Shown one piece after another: positions 11,276-21,844 of a stretch of DNA of 64,000 bases. Each line of letters starts with the position of its first letter. The stretch's first letter is position 1. Location of the stretch: NCBI GenBank assembly GCA_032622095.1, contig CP136063.1:24616987-24680986 (forward strand), written 5' to 3'. The DNA is from Siphonodentalium dalli. Taxonomy: Eukaryota > Mollusca > Scaphopoda > Gadilida > Siphonodentaliidae. The position numbers and the translations under genes were made by a program. The notes below the pieces were generated by a model. That model ran no database searches. It saw only the letters and a list, made by a program, of their open reading frames with translations, and was not told the DNA's origin.

Positions 11276-11538
11276 TTCACCCTTTCATGACGCGAGCTGT
11301 GCTGGGGCAGCATTAAAGATCCTGTGCCAGTACATTCTCTTATTAATGTGAGTTTGCCATACTGGGAGCCTCCCATATATAAGAGAATGCACTGGCCTAC
11401 AAGGTAAAGGTAAATATTTTTAGGCAAATGCATTCTCTTATGTATGAGAGGCACCCTAGCTATGGGTGACTCATAAGAGAATGCATTGGCACAGAGTTTT
11501 CGTAAAATTTCAGGAAGCTCCAGTCATTGAAGAGTTAA
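11276..11538. mobile_element. piggyBac-like MITE, two hairpins
   Basis: The left end CCCTTTCATGACGCGAGCT and right end AGCTCCAGTCATTGAAGAG (imperfect) are inverted. The right edge has TTAA (11535-11538) and the left edge has a one-base variant, TTCA. Two internal hairpins share the CATTCTCTTATATATG stem words of this family. It lies in intron 2. Confidence 0.7.
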
Positions 11539-12065
11539 ACAATCAGAACAATCTCAATCTATTGTTAGCTGGAAAGTTTTAAGAGTGAAATTACAGAATG
11601 TGAAAATCTTTACCAAAGTTGGATGAGGGGGTGGGGGGGGGGGGTGCATGAGTAGTGGTAGAATCACTGTTCTTCAGATTTTTATTTTGATAATTTTTAA
11701 CAACCCTTTTAGCCAAAAAAAGCCAAATTATTGCCTTCTTTCGATGGTGCTTTTCCAAATTTATATAAATAATATTGTTTGTCCTTGATTTTGAATGAGT
11801 GAAGATCTTGTAATACTTTTTGTTTCTTGTTTTTGGTGACTTACCAAAGGCAATGTTTGGTCAAATTGTTGGTCTGTATATACTGATTTGCATGTGAAAC
11901 ATGTACTTCTTTTTATATAATTTGTCACAATTTTATAAAATAAAAAAGTTTGAAATGAAAAATATTTCACTTTCTATTACAAATCAGGATCCTATCCAAT
12001 GCTGTGCTGTTAAACTTAACATGGCAATGTTAATGTAGTAGCTTCAATGGTCTTTTCTTTTCCAG
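11539..12065. other. Remainder of intron 2
   Basis: A G-run lies at about 11629-11644. No exon, transposon end or other structure was recognised. It ends with the acceptor TTTTCCAG. Confidence 0.4.
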
Positions 12066-12169
12066 CTGTATCAGATGATCGAAGTAGATGTTAACATACT
12101 ATTGTCTACAACAAACCTGTTCCCGAAGGAATTCTATGTACAACTGATGAATCCGACTAATGGAGCCAG
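12066..12169 (+). CDS. ADGRV1: Exon 3: Calx-beta repeat, middle
   Basis: The exon has 104 nt, acceptor CTTTTCCAG and donor CCAG|GTGAGA. It enters in phase 0, gives 34 codons and leaves AG (phase 2). The peptide runs LYQMIEVDVN through to KEFYVQLMNPTNGA. 'I.V.V' followed about 20 residues later by E-x-F-x-V-x-L-x-N-P-x-N-G-A is the most recognisable stretch of a Calx-beta repeat. It continues without gap from exon 2 and into exon 4, where AG plus A makes Arg. Confidence 0.82.
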
Positions 12170-12412
12170 GTGAGAGAAACTTTGTATATAAATGTGAGGA
12201 AGATCATAAACTTGGGGGAATTATTCACTATACAGGTCATTACAGATGGTGTTTAATGCTTTTCTTCATCTGTTTTGTCAGCATTAATTAATATCCTCAT
12301 ATGAGTCAATATTATAATCATCACTAATTTATGTTATATATCAAGTCTTAGACTGCCGAGTAATCACAACATCTCTTACAGATATCTTATCAAAATTATT
12401 AGGGCAGTATCA

Positions 12413-12681
12413 GTAACCATTCCATGAATGGAGCTTCCTGAAATTGTGCAAAAACCCTGTGCCAATGCATTCTCTTATATATGCGAGTCTCCCACGGGGA
12501 GTCTCACATATATAAGAAGAAAATGCATTGGCCTAACAATATTTACCTTGACCTTGTAAGCCAGTGCATTCCCTTTATATATATGCGAGGCTCCCTATGG
12601 GAGACTCACATATATAAGAGAATGCACTGACACAGGATCAGTAATGCTGCACCAGCGCATCTCCTGTCATAAAAGGGTTAA
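12413..12681. mobile_element. piggyBac-like MITE, two hairpins, decayed left edge
   Basis: The right edge is AAAAGGG followed by TTAA (12678-12681); the left edge is weakened (GTAACCATTCCATGAATGGAG). The interior has the two characteristic hairpins made of CATTCTCTTATATATGCGAG and its complement. It lies in intron 3, in the same orientation as the copies at 11276, 16559 and 22487. Confidence 0.7.
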
Positions 12682-13482
12682 GGTCACATTGTCTATACAA
12701 TTAACCTGTAATGTGTTCAGAGAAATGTTTCACCTTCCTGGAGCTAATTACACTTAGATGTTATATGGCTGGGCATTATTTTGGTATACGGATTATAATC
12801 AGTAATAATTTCAATACTGTCGCCATTACCATCAATTTTGTTTTTATTTGGTACACCCAACTCTTTGGTAGATACACTGTTTTGAAGGTAGAACCTCATA
12901 ATACTGCTCAACAATGATTGTATTAGAGGCTAATGTGATTGTTTCCTTCCGTGTAAATTAAATGTTTATTTTGATGACTCTTGTTGTAACATTACACCAC
13001 AACAAATTTGATCATATTCACACACTCTGCGGTTCTGTTTATGTATTCCGTGCCTTGCAACATCAATTTGCCAGTCACATTCATATTACGAGTGACTATG
13101 ATTGGTGATTCATGTACTAACTGCTTTCCTTCTTGCTTAATAAATCCCAGATTATTATACATCCCTAACCCTGCATGAATGATAATTCCTAAACATGGCA
13201 GGGAATTTGACTTTTGGCTTAGCAACATAAAAAAATTATTTCCAAATTACAATTAGGCCTTTCTTAAATGTTAGTGTGATATTTGATCAGGTTTCTTTTT
13301 TGTCAAGGTGCCTTTTGTTATTGAATATATGTAGACATAAATCTGACATAAATTGGTTATAAGGTATAACGCGGAGTGATTTTTGAATTATCACAGTATT
13401 TGTATATGCAAATACCGCCCAGCACAATCAGATGTGGTCAATTTAGTTGCTGTTTTCCACAGATTTCACTTTCTAATTTCAG
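12682..13482. other. Remainder of intron 3
   Basis: No exon, complete repeat or RNA gene was recognised. A minus-strand open frame at 12992-13228 lacks motifs and is treated as chance. The end is a good acceptor, TTCTAATTTCAG. Confidence 0.4.
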
Positions 13483-13599
13483 ACTGGATGATCAGAATTC
13501 TCGGGCAATAATCAGACTTGTGCAGCCAGAAGATGTCTCTATATGGCAGACTCTGACAGAATTCACATCAGAGCCGATTACAGACACTAATATGCAAGA
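13483..13599 (+). CDS. ADGRV1: Exon 4: end of last Calx-beta repeat and linker to GAIN
   Basis: The 117-nt exon has acceptor TTTCAG and donor AAGA|GTAAGA. It completes Arg from exon 3, adds 38 codons and leaves GA (phase 2). The peptide LDDQNSRAIIRLVQPED supplies the final strand pair of the Calx-beta fold ('l....a.i.I'). It then changes to a linker, SIWQTLTEFTSEPITDTN, instead of the N-D-x-x-G start of another repeat. This marks the end of the Calx-beta series and the start of the membrane-proximal part. Confidence 0.78.
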
Positions 13600-13752
13600 G
13601 TAAGATTTTCATTTAGTGGGTCTAGTTCTGTCTCCTTGTCCTGATTACTTATCTGCAAGTGTCATGCAACCAGAAGTTTGTCCTTGACAGCAAGAAATTT
13701 TATTGGCTGAGATGCACCAACATTTATTAAAATCGCCAACAGTTCTATATAT

Positions 13753-14401
13753 TAGGGATCTGCGAATCGGGGGTGTCGCATCGAATCGAATATCGATATC
13801 AATATCGAATCCCCTTCCTGATATTGACATAGAATCGAATCTTGATTCGAATCGGGTTGTCAATGTATACCATTGTTAATGCTGGTGCTATCATTACAAA
13901 CAACTGTATTTGTCACTAGATACTATATAACAATATTACTATCCATAAGCATCCTTTGGAACTTGTGTTTATTGAGGACGATCGTGACATATGCAAATCA
14001 CTCTCATGGAGGGTTTTCGCTATATGTTGCATTGAATTTCTGTCTAGTTAAATTTGTGTCATGTCGAACATGACTAACATGACAGTCAGACAATTCATTA
14101 ACATAATCAATTGAGTTCAGAATCTAGCGACCACACACCTTGTAGACAAACCATATATTGTCAATACCAATTACAAATGTATGCAGCGATTGATCACCGT
14201 CACATGTCACCTATGTTTGCTATAACTTGGTCATTTTGTGCTTCATTATTTGTGATTCCAGCCACTTGGTCGCGTGTTATAGAGGCAAAAAACGAGACAA
14301 CACCAAAATCACGCTGATTCGAAAATATCCGAATCAGCGGACCTATTTGGCGTCAATAGATATCGACATCGAATCAAATCTTGAATATTCGCAAGCCCCT
14401 A
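13753..14401. mobile_element. Non-autonomous hAT relative with perfect 8-bp duplication
   Basis: The direct 8-mer CTATATAT flanks the element (13745-13752 and 14402-14409). The ends are TAGGGATCTGCGAAT on the left and, on the reverse strand of the right end, TAGGGGCTTGCGAAT, matching the ends of the 6411 element. Subterminal GAATCGAATC words are shared too. The 649-bp body shows no transposase. It probably depended on a relative of the 6411 element. It lies in intron 4. Confidence 0.85.
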
Positions 14402-14409
14402 CTATATAT

Positions 14410-14838
14410 ATATCCAAGCAGTTCACAAATTTTAATTTGAGTGTGGCTCCATTTGATATACATACACATCCAGCCTTCAGTTACATTTGACAGAATAAAT
14501 TAGATAAATATACATTCTATTCTGCATAGATATCATGATCATCAAAGCTTTTTGAATTAGCAATTACAGGATGTTCTGATTCGGTTAATGGAAATTTGTT
14601 GTTTTGAAGAAATTGTTCAATTTTAGTAACATCGAAAACAATGAAAACTCCCTTTCAAGGCATTCCAGATAAATTATTTGATGGAATATGTACACTATTT
14701 GAATGTTCAAATTGTTTGTTGTCATATTAAATTTCCAAATGAAATCCAAGATCCTGGTTTACCAAAAGGTGTGCATCAATGAACTCTAGCTAACATTTCT
14801 TGTGCAGTTTATTTATTATTGATTATTGTCAACTGCAG
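14410..14838. other. Remainder of intron 4
   Basis: Nothing recognised. It ends with the acceptor GTCAACTGCAG. Confidence 0.4.
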
Positions 14839-14946
14839 GACCTTGAAAAACTTGGATACGATTGCTCAAGACCAACTGGATGACGATCAGGTGACGATGG
14901 TTGAGAACGTCCTCAAGAAAATTACAGATGAGGGTTTGGAGAGAAA
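14839..14946 (+). CDS. ADGRV1: Exon 5: start of GAIN-like helical domain
   Basis: The exon has 108 nt, acceptor CTGCAG and donor AAA|GTATGT. It completes Glu from exon 4, adds 35 codons and leaves AA (phase 2). The peptide TLKNLDTIAQDQLDDDQVTM continues VENVLKKITDEGLER. An amphipathic helix of the form 'l..l...l..ddv..v..vL.kit' is what opens subdomain A of GAIN domains in adhesion GPCRs. The ectodomain order Calx-beta then GAIN points to ADGRV1. AA joins either C of exon 6 or C of the candidate exon at 15093, giving Asn in both cases. Confidence 0.75.
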
Positions 14947-15092
14947 GTATGTGAATTTTAGGTTTTCCTACTTACATTTATGGTTTATCCATCTATCAGG
15001 AAATTAGCACTTGCCCATTGCAAGAAGTTGTTTAGACACATGATCTTCAGATGGAAATAGTTATAACAACATTTTTTCTTACAATTTTTTAG

Positions 15093-15217
15093 CTGTAAAC
15101 TGAAGACTCTGTTCAGTTTAATATCAGGGATTCAAACAGTTTGTGAACAAGAGCTGGCTTGTCAGCGAGTTCTCAAAATGTTTACATGCTTGAATCCCCG
15201 AATATCCAATGAAACAG
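15093..15217 (+). CDS. Candidate alternative (frame-breaking) exon
   Basis: The segment has a strong acceptor (T-rich, TTTTTTAG) and donor ACAG|GTTATG. It enters in phase 2, fitting exon 5, and is open for 41 codons: CKLKTLFSLISGIQTVC, then EQELACQRVLKMFTC and LNPRISNET. The four cysteines and the open frame suggest past or present coding use. Its 125 nt leave phase 1, however, while exon 6 needs phase 2. Inclusion would shift the frame and exon 6 would then stop within a few codons. Direct 5-to-6 joining is clean. So it is a poison or alternative exon, part of a lost isoform, or chance. A diverged partial copy lies at 15814-15892. Confidence 0.35.
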
Positions 15218-15318
15218 GTTATGCGCATCTCCATTGTAATTCAATTTACCAAGAAAAGGTTTTTAAAGGGACCCAAGGCACTCGCAGTGGATAAATATAC
15301 AAAAATTATAATATACCA

Positions 15319-15494
15319 ATAACATGATTTTTGAGGGCGTTATGGTTTATTAACAGCCCAACAGGTATGATTAACAGCCCGAGGGCCTATTAGCGACACG
15401 AGACTGTTGAGGGCCGTTAATGGGCCTGAGGGGTGTAAATCTTTCCTGGAGGGCCATTAATAAACCATGATGCCCGACAAAATCATGTTATTAC
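15319..15494. repeat. Foldback element arms
   Basis: The left arm (about 15319-15360, AATAACATGATTTTTGAGGG) and right arm (about 15449-15494, closing CAAAATCATGTTATT) are inverted. Between them are further short inverted words such as GAGGGCC. Weak outer matches (GCAGTGGATAA near 15286 and ACAGTGGTAATAA near 15674) suggest the whole unit may span about 15285-15695 and include the palindrome that follows. Confidence 0.6.
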
Positions 15495-15540
15495 TATTAT
15501 TACCACACTGTCCTCATGTGATCATGTGATCAGTGACTCA

Positions 15541-15604
15541 ACCGGAAGCGGGTGCCGGGCGTTAATGAAAAAAGCTTCATTAATGCCCGCCGCCCGCTTC
15601 CGGT
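15541..15604. repeat. GC-rich palindrome
   Basis: Two arms of about 30 bp, ACCGGAAGCGGGTGCCGGGC and onward against its complement, meet around AAGCTT with only one or two mismatches. It would form a stable cruciform or RNA hairpin in intron 5. Its GC content is well above the surroundings. It may be the core of the surrounding foldback element. Confidence 0.7.
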
Positions 15605-15813
15605 CAACGGCGCCTCAAAATTATGGAATCTTATGTGGGTAAAATATAGTTAATCTACTAGAGAACGCCATCTACAGTGGTAATAATAGTCTGTAAAACA
15701 TCACAAAAAAATCAAGAAGAATTAGATAAACTTTGTTCTTATATTGATTATAGAAACTTCTTCAATAATGAAATATCGTGTGTTGAAACTATTGTTATGT
15801 AAACAAAACTGTA

Positions 15814-15892
15814 GAGTGTTTTCATGCTCGTATCCCAGAATGTACAACGAAACAGGGTACGTTTATTTCCATTGTAATTCAATCTAGCAAGG
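15814..15892 (+). pseudogene. Relic copy of the 15093 exon end and its intron start
   Basis: This segment aligns with 15179-15255 at roughly three matches in four. RVFSCSYPRMYNET parallels KMFTCLNPRISNET, and the following intronic words TTTCCATTGTAATTCAAT match as well. The donor equivalent reads ACAG|GGTACG, so the GT is displaced by one base. The duplication includes intron sequence, so it arose at DNA level. Confidence 0.5.
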
Positions 15893-16050
15893 AATTTGAA
15901 AAAAAAATGTATTAAAAGTATCATTTAGTCATTTTCATGACACGAATCGAGACTTTCATTTTGCCGTTGTCACCGTGCACAAATTGTTGGGTTTGTTCAT
16001 TGCGTTACTCGGAACACTGCTCCGTAACCATTTCCTGTGGGGCGGGTTGG

Positions 16051-16234
16051 CTCGTTTCGCTACTCCGTTCTGCGCCGATGAAATTGTACCGTGTCACATT
16101 TAGATTTGATGCACGCTGAAGCACCCGATGAACGGTATCTATAGACAACAACGCGCGGGTGTGCTCGTTTCGCTACTCGTTCTGCGCCGATGAAATTTGA
16201 CTGTGCTACATTCAGATTTGATGCACGCTGAAGC
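16051..16234. repeat. 113-bp direct duplication
   Basis: CTCGTTTCGCTACTC at 16051 recurs at 16164. Similarity continues through TTCTGCGCCGATGAAATT to GATGCACGCTGAAGC in both copies (ends 16122 and 16234). The sequence after the second copy, from about 16240, has a diverged relative at about 17103-17225. Confidence 0.7.
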
Positions 16235-16558
16235 GGCCGATGTCGGTGAATCGAAAACTAAAGTTATCCGCTCTCGGCCAATCAGAATGCTTGTTTTTAG
16301 TGACAAATACTCAATTGAATTACAATAAACTTTTGTATCTTGTTGGACTAATTGGACATTAATAGGTAATTCCACTGTAACAGTAATGTTAACATAACAA
16401 TGGTTTTGATATGCAAAACCTTATTATTGGAGAGTTATTAATAATGAAAATAAGTACAATCTATTTTGCATGTACTTGTTGATGACAGTAATGTTTTACA
16501 GACTTTTATAAAGTTTATGTTATTTTATATGAACCCACCTCAGGCCTTGAGTCTCTTT

Positions 16559-16852
16559 TTAACCCTTTGGTGATGGGAGCTGCACTGATGCAGCATTAAA
16601 GATCCTGTGCAAGTGCATTCTCTTATATATGTGAGTCTCCCATAGTGAGCCTCGCATATATAAGAGACTGCACTGGCCTACGAGGTAAATATAACAGAAT
16701 ACATTGGCCTAACAATATTTACTTTGACCTTGTAAGCCAATGAATTCTCTTATATATGCGAGGCTCCCTATGGGAGACTCGCATATATAAGAGAATGCAT
16801 TGGCACAGGGTTTTTGCAAAATTTCAGGAAGCTCCAGTCATGGAAGGGTTAA
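16559..16852. mobile_element. piggyBac-like MITE, two hairpins, intact TTAA edges
   Basis: TTAA is present at both edges (16559-16562 and 16849-16852). The left end is CCCTTTGGTGATGGGAGCT and the right end AGCTCCAGTCATGGAAGGG. Two internal hairpins of the family lie between, the second being CATATATAAGAGAATGCATT with its complement. It is in intron 5. Confidence 0.8.
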
Positions 16853-18672
16853 AGAAACTCAAAAGTATTACATGCCATGAAGTAAGATCTCCTTTTCTGG
16901 TGCGTCAAATCTCCGGGTACATTTCATAGGGCAATTGGAACAGCACCTGTACAGCTTCCTGTTAATCAGTGATGATGTATCTATAGTAAACAACTTTGCG
17001 GTTGAAGAAGTCGATTAAACGATGTCTGGCTGCATGTTGGCGTATTTGATGGGAGCATGTATCAATTTCAACATGTTGTTTCTCATTTTGTTCACACATC
17101 AGCGGACGATGCTGGTGAATCAAAAATTAAAGTTTGCAGTTCTCGACTCATCAGAATGTGTGGTTTAATAACAAATAATTAATTTGAATTACAATATAAT
17201 TTATAATCCAACCAGTAGATATGCTTTTTTCCGCCAAAGGAAGCCTTCACACTGAACTATATGGATATATGTCCTGCTTTTGTAAACCATAGTAGGAAAT
17301 GGGTTAACTTTTTGGTCGCCTACCAGCTTACCCGGATTATTCACGCATGCGCAGTCCCAATATAACAGTTTGAATTCCTCAGTTTATTTTCTGCTACGGA
17401 ACCGAACGGAAGCCTAAGGGAGTATTGTTCAGAATTTGTCGTTTAACAACTAGACAACAAATTCAATTTATCGATACAATAATTACTGGTCGCCTACGCG
17501 TTCGTTTTTATAATTATCGTTTCGAATTCACGGACCGTTTCGCTTCAAACATACAATTGTCCGTGTTTTCGAACAGGCGGCGAACTTAAAAAATTTATCG
17601 AATATGAAAATCGACATTTCGCCATAATCAGCCGCCATTTCAAGGCCTTACAAGGCGCATAGATTATTGTGAGCAATACATCTATGGAATTATTATAGCA
17701 CCTATAAGGTATGATAGAATTTGGCAGATATAAAAAATGCCAGGTGATTCGCTACCGGAAGTCTCCTAATTTCGTGGGAATTTATTTACGCGTGGAAATT
17801 TATTTAGCAATAATTCCATCGCTACTGACGCTATCTATCATAATGTTATGAACAACATTCTTTCACATAATACTTTGTTGTTTTATGGTTCAATACAAAT
17901 GATCCAGATGTGTTGGTCACATTTGAACTTAAAGTTGATTACATCTTGGTTTATCAATGTAAAAATAGGTAACTAAGAATAACAGTAGTGTCATTATTAC
18001 TTTAATAAATTGACAGAGATTGATATTTGACAAGTGTTAGAATTCTGTTCATGGTTTGATTCTCATGGTGTGTGCACGTTAAAGAATGCTACTGGAGTCA
18101 CCACAAGGTTTTAAAGAAAGTTACTCAGCCATGGTAGCACCTGGACCAGTGCGCCTACAACCAGAATTGGTTCCTGCACTGTAATATCTACAGATACATT
18201 GTACAGCCAGCCGGTTCAGCAACCCGGGCTGAACCGGTGGGCTTGTAAATTTCAGAGAAGGATCCAGGGATTGATACCTGTTACAGGTTTGGGCGCTCAA
18301 ACTCTAGAAACCAACATGTTCTCAAATTCCAAGCGGATAGTATTTATTCAAGTTGGATTTTACATTATTTCAAGGAATTTTCTATAATTAAGCACAATAC
18401 CTTGTAATGAAAATCAGCTGATAGGGCGGCCTATATGATATAGAACCTTTATTTGCACGATCTCTGGATCCTTCCCTGCTTGTATTGCTCAGTCATGATC
18501 TCTTCTCGGGCAGGAACAGTTCACGCTCCCCAGATTGTGCCTCGGTGGTACAATCAGCTATTGGGGAGGTGCCGGTGGAGATGACGGGGTACTTGGGACC
18601 TCCAGGACATTTTGTCCCACACCGGGGCGAGCGGTTCTGTTGGCTGAAGTTGCCAAATAGCGTGCGTACGTA

Positions 18673-19280
18673 TTGCCACCGGCTGGGAGGCCTACGGCAA
18701 CTTCGGCGCAGGGCAGTGGCCCTACCCTTACGTACTTAGCGGTAGAGAGTCCGGTCCCCCTGGTCACGATCTATATAACGACACGGCCTTGCCTGCCTCT
18801 CAGCCGTCTTGGGGTTCGGATGCGATGGCCTCTACACATCGTCCTCTTCTACCCATCGTCCTGCTTAGACAGGACATTCAGCTTGGTCGAGACCACCTGC
18901 ATTTTGGGGGGGGGGGGGGGCTCACCCTGGTCCGATGGCTCCACCTCCTTCCGGTTATCCAAACCCGTTTTGGCCATGGGATTCTTCATTTCGACACTGG
19001 ACTCCGAATTGGAACTCAGTTTATCAGCCTTTTGCTCAAGCAGTTGGCCGTAGCTTAAATGCCCATGGGGAGGTATTTATACCTCGATTGAGCCATCGCC
19101 GGAATGGGCCTCCCTCTCGTGTTTTGTTGCCCATTATGGACACTGCAGGTCGTTTCGGCGCTAGGGCAGAGAGCGACATGCTATCCTTACACCCTGAGGC
19201 GTTCGATGACGACACGTCTGCGCACAATACGTCAGACTGGGGGTCTTTTCAGTCTCACAGTCTGGCATCGGTAAGGTAGA
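18673..19280 (+). pseudogene. Gag-like or structural ORF fragment, copy 1
   Basis: GC-rich and unlike the flanking intron. At 18935-19279 the frame reads PPPSGYPNPFWPWDSSFRHW, then a Pro/Arg stretch and AGRFGARAESDMLSLHPEAF, ending acidic. A Pro/Trp-rich head followed by an 'A-x-AES-x-(L/V)-S' acidic tail is similar to ORF1 (gag) proteins of DIRS-type elements; this is resemblance by eye only. A 17-G run near 18905 probably broke the frame upstream. The same module appears decayed at 20260-20560. Confidence 0.35.
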
Positions 19281-20259
19281 AGCTGCGGATCGTGAGTTTA
19301 TATCCAAGGTTTATCTCATCTATAAGCTTCTTCCTACTGAACTATGTACTCTCAAGCTCGCCTGGCTCGCCCTGCGCACTCATACCACCGTCTTCAACTG
19401 CATCGAGAACACGATCTATCTTACCTGTGATATACATTTTATAGGTAAGGTACAATGACTCTCGTCTGACGCAATGGTGAATAGACTTCACACATGAATG
19501 AAGCACATTTACATGGAAAGCATTTATATTGTCATGTGCCACGAAGCCACTGCCAATAGCCTTTCCGAAAGAGTCCATCTCATGGCTCTTCATACTTCTA
19601 TTACCAATATCAATTTGATTATCTGGCACATAGAAAATAAAAAATAAAAACAGGCAAAGACGTTTGCGCTGTCCAGCTCAGCTTTCGAGGAAGCTCATTG
19701 ACTAGCATTACAGACCTTTCCTTGCAGGCAGGGGACCACACCGTATGAGTGGATCCCAACCCCATGGCACCAGACTCCTGATCATAAGGGCCTGAAACCA
19801 TGCTGCCAACTCTGCTAGCTTCGGTCTATGCTAGTTTTGTCCTATTTTCCTTCAACATGCCTTAACCAGGACCACTTAGGTAGGGGGGCTCCTCTCTATC
19901 ATGGCTATTAAAATTCAATAAGTAACATTATAAAGGGATGGGTGTCCTTTAATAGGAGGATGATAATTTCATTTGTTTCCTTCATATCGGGGAGCCATTT
20001 TTAGAGCGGGTCTTCCCCTAGTTTGCTGCATGCTTCACACTAACTTACCTATCACACACCTATGACGTTCTGCTGCATGTTTGGGGGAAAAAGTGACATG
20101 ATGTTCGGGGCAGAGGCCCAGAACTGAATATTCCGTATGGTGACCGTGACAATTTACCCGCGTTTCTCATCTGATTACATTGTACATCATTTGAAGAGAA
20201 GAAAACTGAGGGGCTATATCTCTATATTTAGTGATACATTGGATCATGCTAGGGATCTG

Positions 20260-20560
20260 TACTCGGGCTCCGCCATTGGATTGATGGACTCCCTCTGTTC
20301 CGATGGCTTGACTCCATTATCGTTGTACAACCCGTTTGGCCTAATGGGTTCTCAACTCTATCCCTGTGCCACCAATTTGGCATCAGGTTCTCTGCCTTTT
20401 TCTTTGGCGAACAGCAGTTAGTTAACTCTTAATGTTGGTTGTCTCGCCATCTTCGGAGTGGGCCTCCTCCTGTGCAGGTCGTTCTGTCGCTAAGGCGGAG
20501 AGTGAGTTAGTCTCCTTCCTTCATGATCCTGCATCATGGGACCTTGACGGGTGGGACCTT
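20260..20560 (+). pseudogene. Gag-like fragment, diverged copy 2
   Basis: The DNA from about 20270 parallels 18830-19200. Both have the same order of a 'CGATGGCT' patch, a 'GGCCTAATGGG/GGCCATGGG' patch, GTGGGCCTCC, then GCAGGTCGTT...GAGAGTGA. Translation of the last part gives AGRSVAKAESELVSFLHDP against AGRFGARAESDMLSLHPEA in copy 1. It is interrupted by stops. Two divergent copies inside one inverted-repeat element point to internal duplication or nested insertion. Confidence 0.4.
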
Positions 20561-21281
20561 AGAACCGACAGATGAAGAAGACCCCACAGAGAAGAACGAA
20601 GAGTTTCTTCTTCCATTATACTTGCTCGGTTCGCTCGCAACTATGAATTGGATGGCACCTCATGGGATGTTTCTTTCAAAACAAGGGGACGGTACACATT
20701 TGAGCAATATAGCACTCTAACTATATGAGTTATTTCACATAAATAATCCTAACAGATTCATTAAAGACTTCATATATGGTACAATCTGTTTTAGAAGAGT
20801 ACCTTTACTCAAAATTTGGCTATTAACTTTATTGCTCGTGCCTCCTCCTGGGCTTGCATTCTAATCCATATAGTTAAGTGTGAAGGCTTCCTTTGGCGGA
20901 AAAATATTATTTTTAAAAGTATAATACATTTTTCCTTAAAGAAAGCCTGAACACTGAACTATCATAGGGCCCTCCCATGGCGGTGCCATTCCCAACCCCG
21001 CAACTCGCCAATCTCCTGATTGAGTTGAAAATAAACTGAGGAATTCAATCTGTTATATTGGGACTGCGCATGCGTGAATAATCCGGGCAAGCTGGTAGGC
21101 ATCCGTAGGCGACCAAAAAGTTAACCCATTTCCTACTATGGTTTACAAAAGCAGGACATATATCCATATAGTTCAGTGTGTTCAGGCTTTCTTTAAGGAA
21201 AAATGTATTATACTTTTAAAAATAATATGTTGGTGCACTTGTTTTATTATTATTTGTTTCTAAGTATGAACTTTCTTTCAG

Positions 21282-21446
21282 CTTGTCAAGCAGTGTGATC
21301 AATGATGCTGTGAATGTTTTCTGTAAACTACTGACACCAAAGAACGATGCCACAAAAGGAAGATTTGACCTTGTGCTGCTATTTGAAAAGCTGGCATATT
21401 CCATGTTGACTGGTGCTGAATGTCCATCCCCAGCTCCTCCACACTT
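21282..21446 (+). CDS. ADGRV1: Exon 6: GAIN-like domain, helical core
   Basis: The 165-nt exon has acceptor CTTTCTTTCAG and donor CTT|GTGAGT. It completes Asn from exon 5, adds 54 codons and leaves TT (phase 2). The peptide runs LSSSVINDAVNVFCKLLTP, then GRFDLVLLFEKLAYSMLTG and AECPSPAPPH. Two helices with the 'l...lE.la..l' signature follow the exon 5 helix as expected in GAIN subdomain A. The Cys in 'GAEC' may pair with HC in exon 7. There is no sign of decay. The neighbouring 4-kb mobile element ends only about 80 bp before this exon. Confidence 0.78.
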
Positions 21447-21611
21447 GTGAGTATTCCTCTTTTAACTCTTTCTTTTCTAAATGGATTCTCCCACCTAGTT
21501 ATAAAATAATGTTTTGGAATGGTCTATTATTCATCTGGGGGGGGTGGTGTTGCTGGAAAAATACAAGCAGACAGATTATGAAAGTACAGAGATGTCCTGT
21601 TTATTGGAGGG

Positions 21612-21844
21612 TGATTTCAGATAATAAGTTCATCAAACGACCAATGTTGAACTTATTATCTGAACATTTCCTAAGGGAATTATACACATCAATATAATTT
21701 ATTTGGTGGATTGAGGGTAACATGGTGTGACATTGATGGCTTGGAGTTTATGTTCAAACGAGTCACAAAGCGACAAGGATGAAAATTGGCTCCGAGCCGT
21801 CAATGTCACATCATGTTACCGTCAATTCACCACAATAACATATA
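21612..21844. repeat. Hairpin and adjoining foldback in intron 6
   Basis: A short hairpin (CAGATAATAAGTTCA against TGAACTTATTATCTG) lies at about 21612-21665. A second inverted repeat has arms of about 54 bp, 21692-21746 and 21790-21844, holding GGTAACATGGTGTGACATTG and its near complement. No coding role. Confidence 0.65.

Larger units (their letters stand above)
17225..21203. mobile_element. 4-kb element with ~170-bp inverted termini, DIRS-like or composite
   Basis: The left arm (17225-17391) and right arm (21027-21203) are inverted and nearly identical from ACTGAACTATATGGATATAT through GACTGCGCATGCGTGAATAA (right-arm orientation). A third partial copy of the end occurs at about 20866-20965, making the right end itself a small palindrome. 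The interior has gag-like fragments but no recognisable reverse transcriptase or recombinase. Long inverted termini with a gag-like frame are seen in DIRS retrotransposons. A DNA transposon that trapped other elements is equally possible. Confidence 0.55.

Noticed and set aside
12992-13228. Minus-strand 78-codon frame in intron 3
   Set aside because: No motif, no splice sites, opposite to the host gene.
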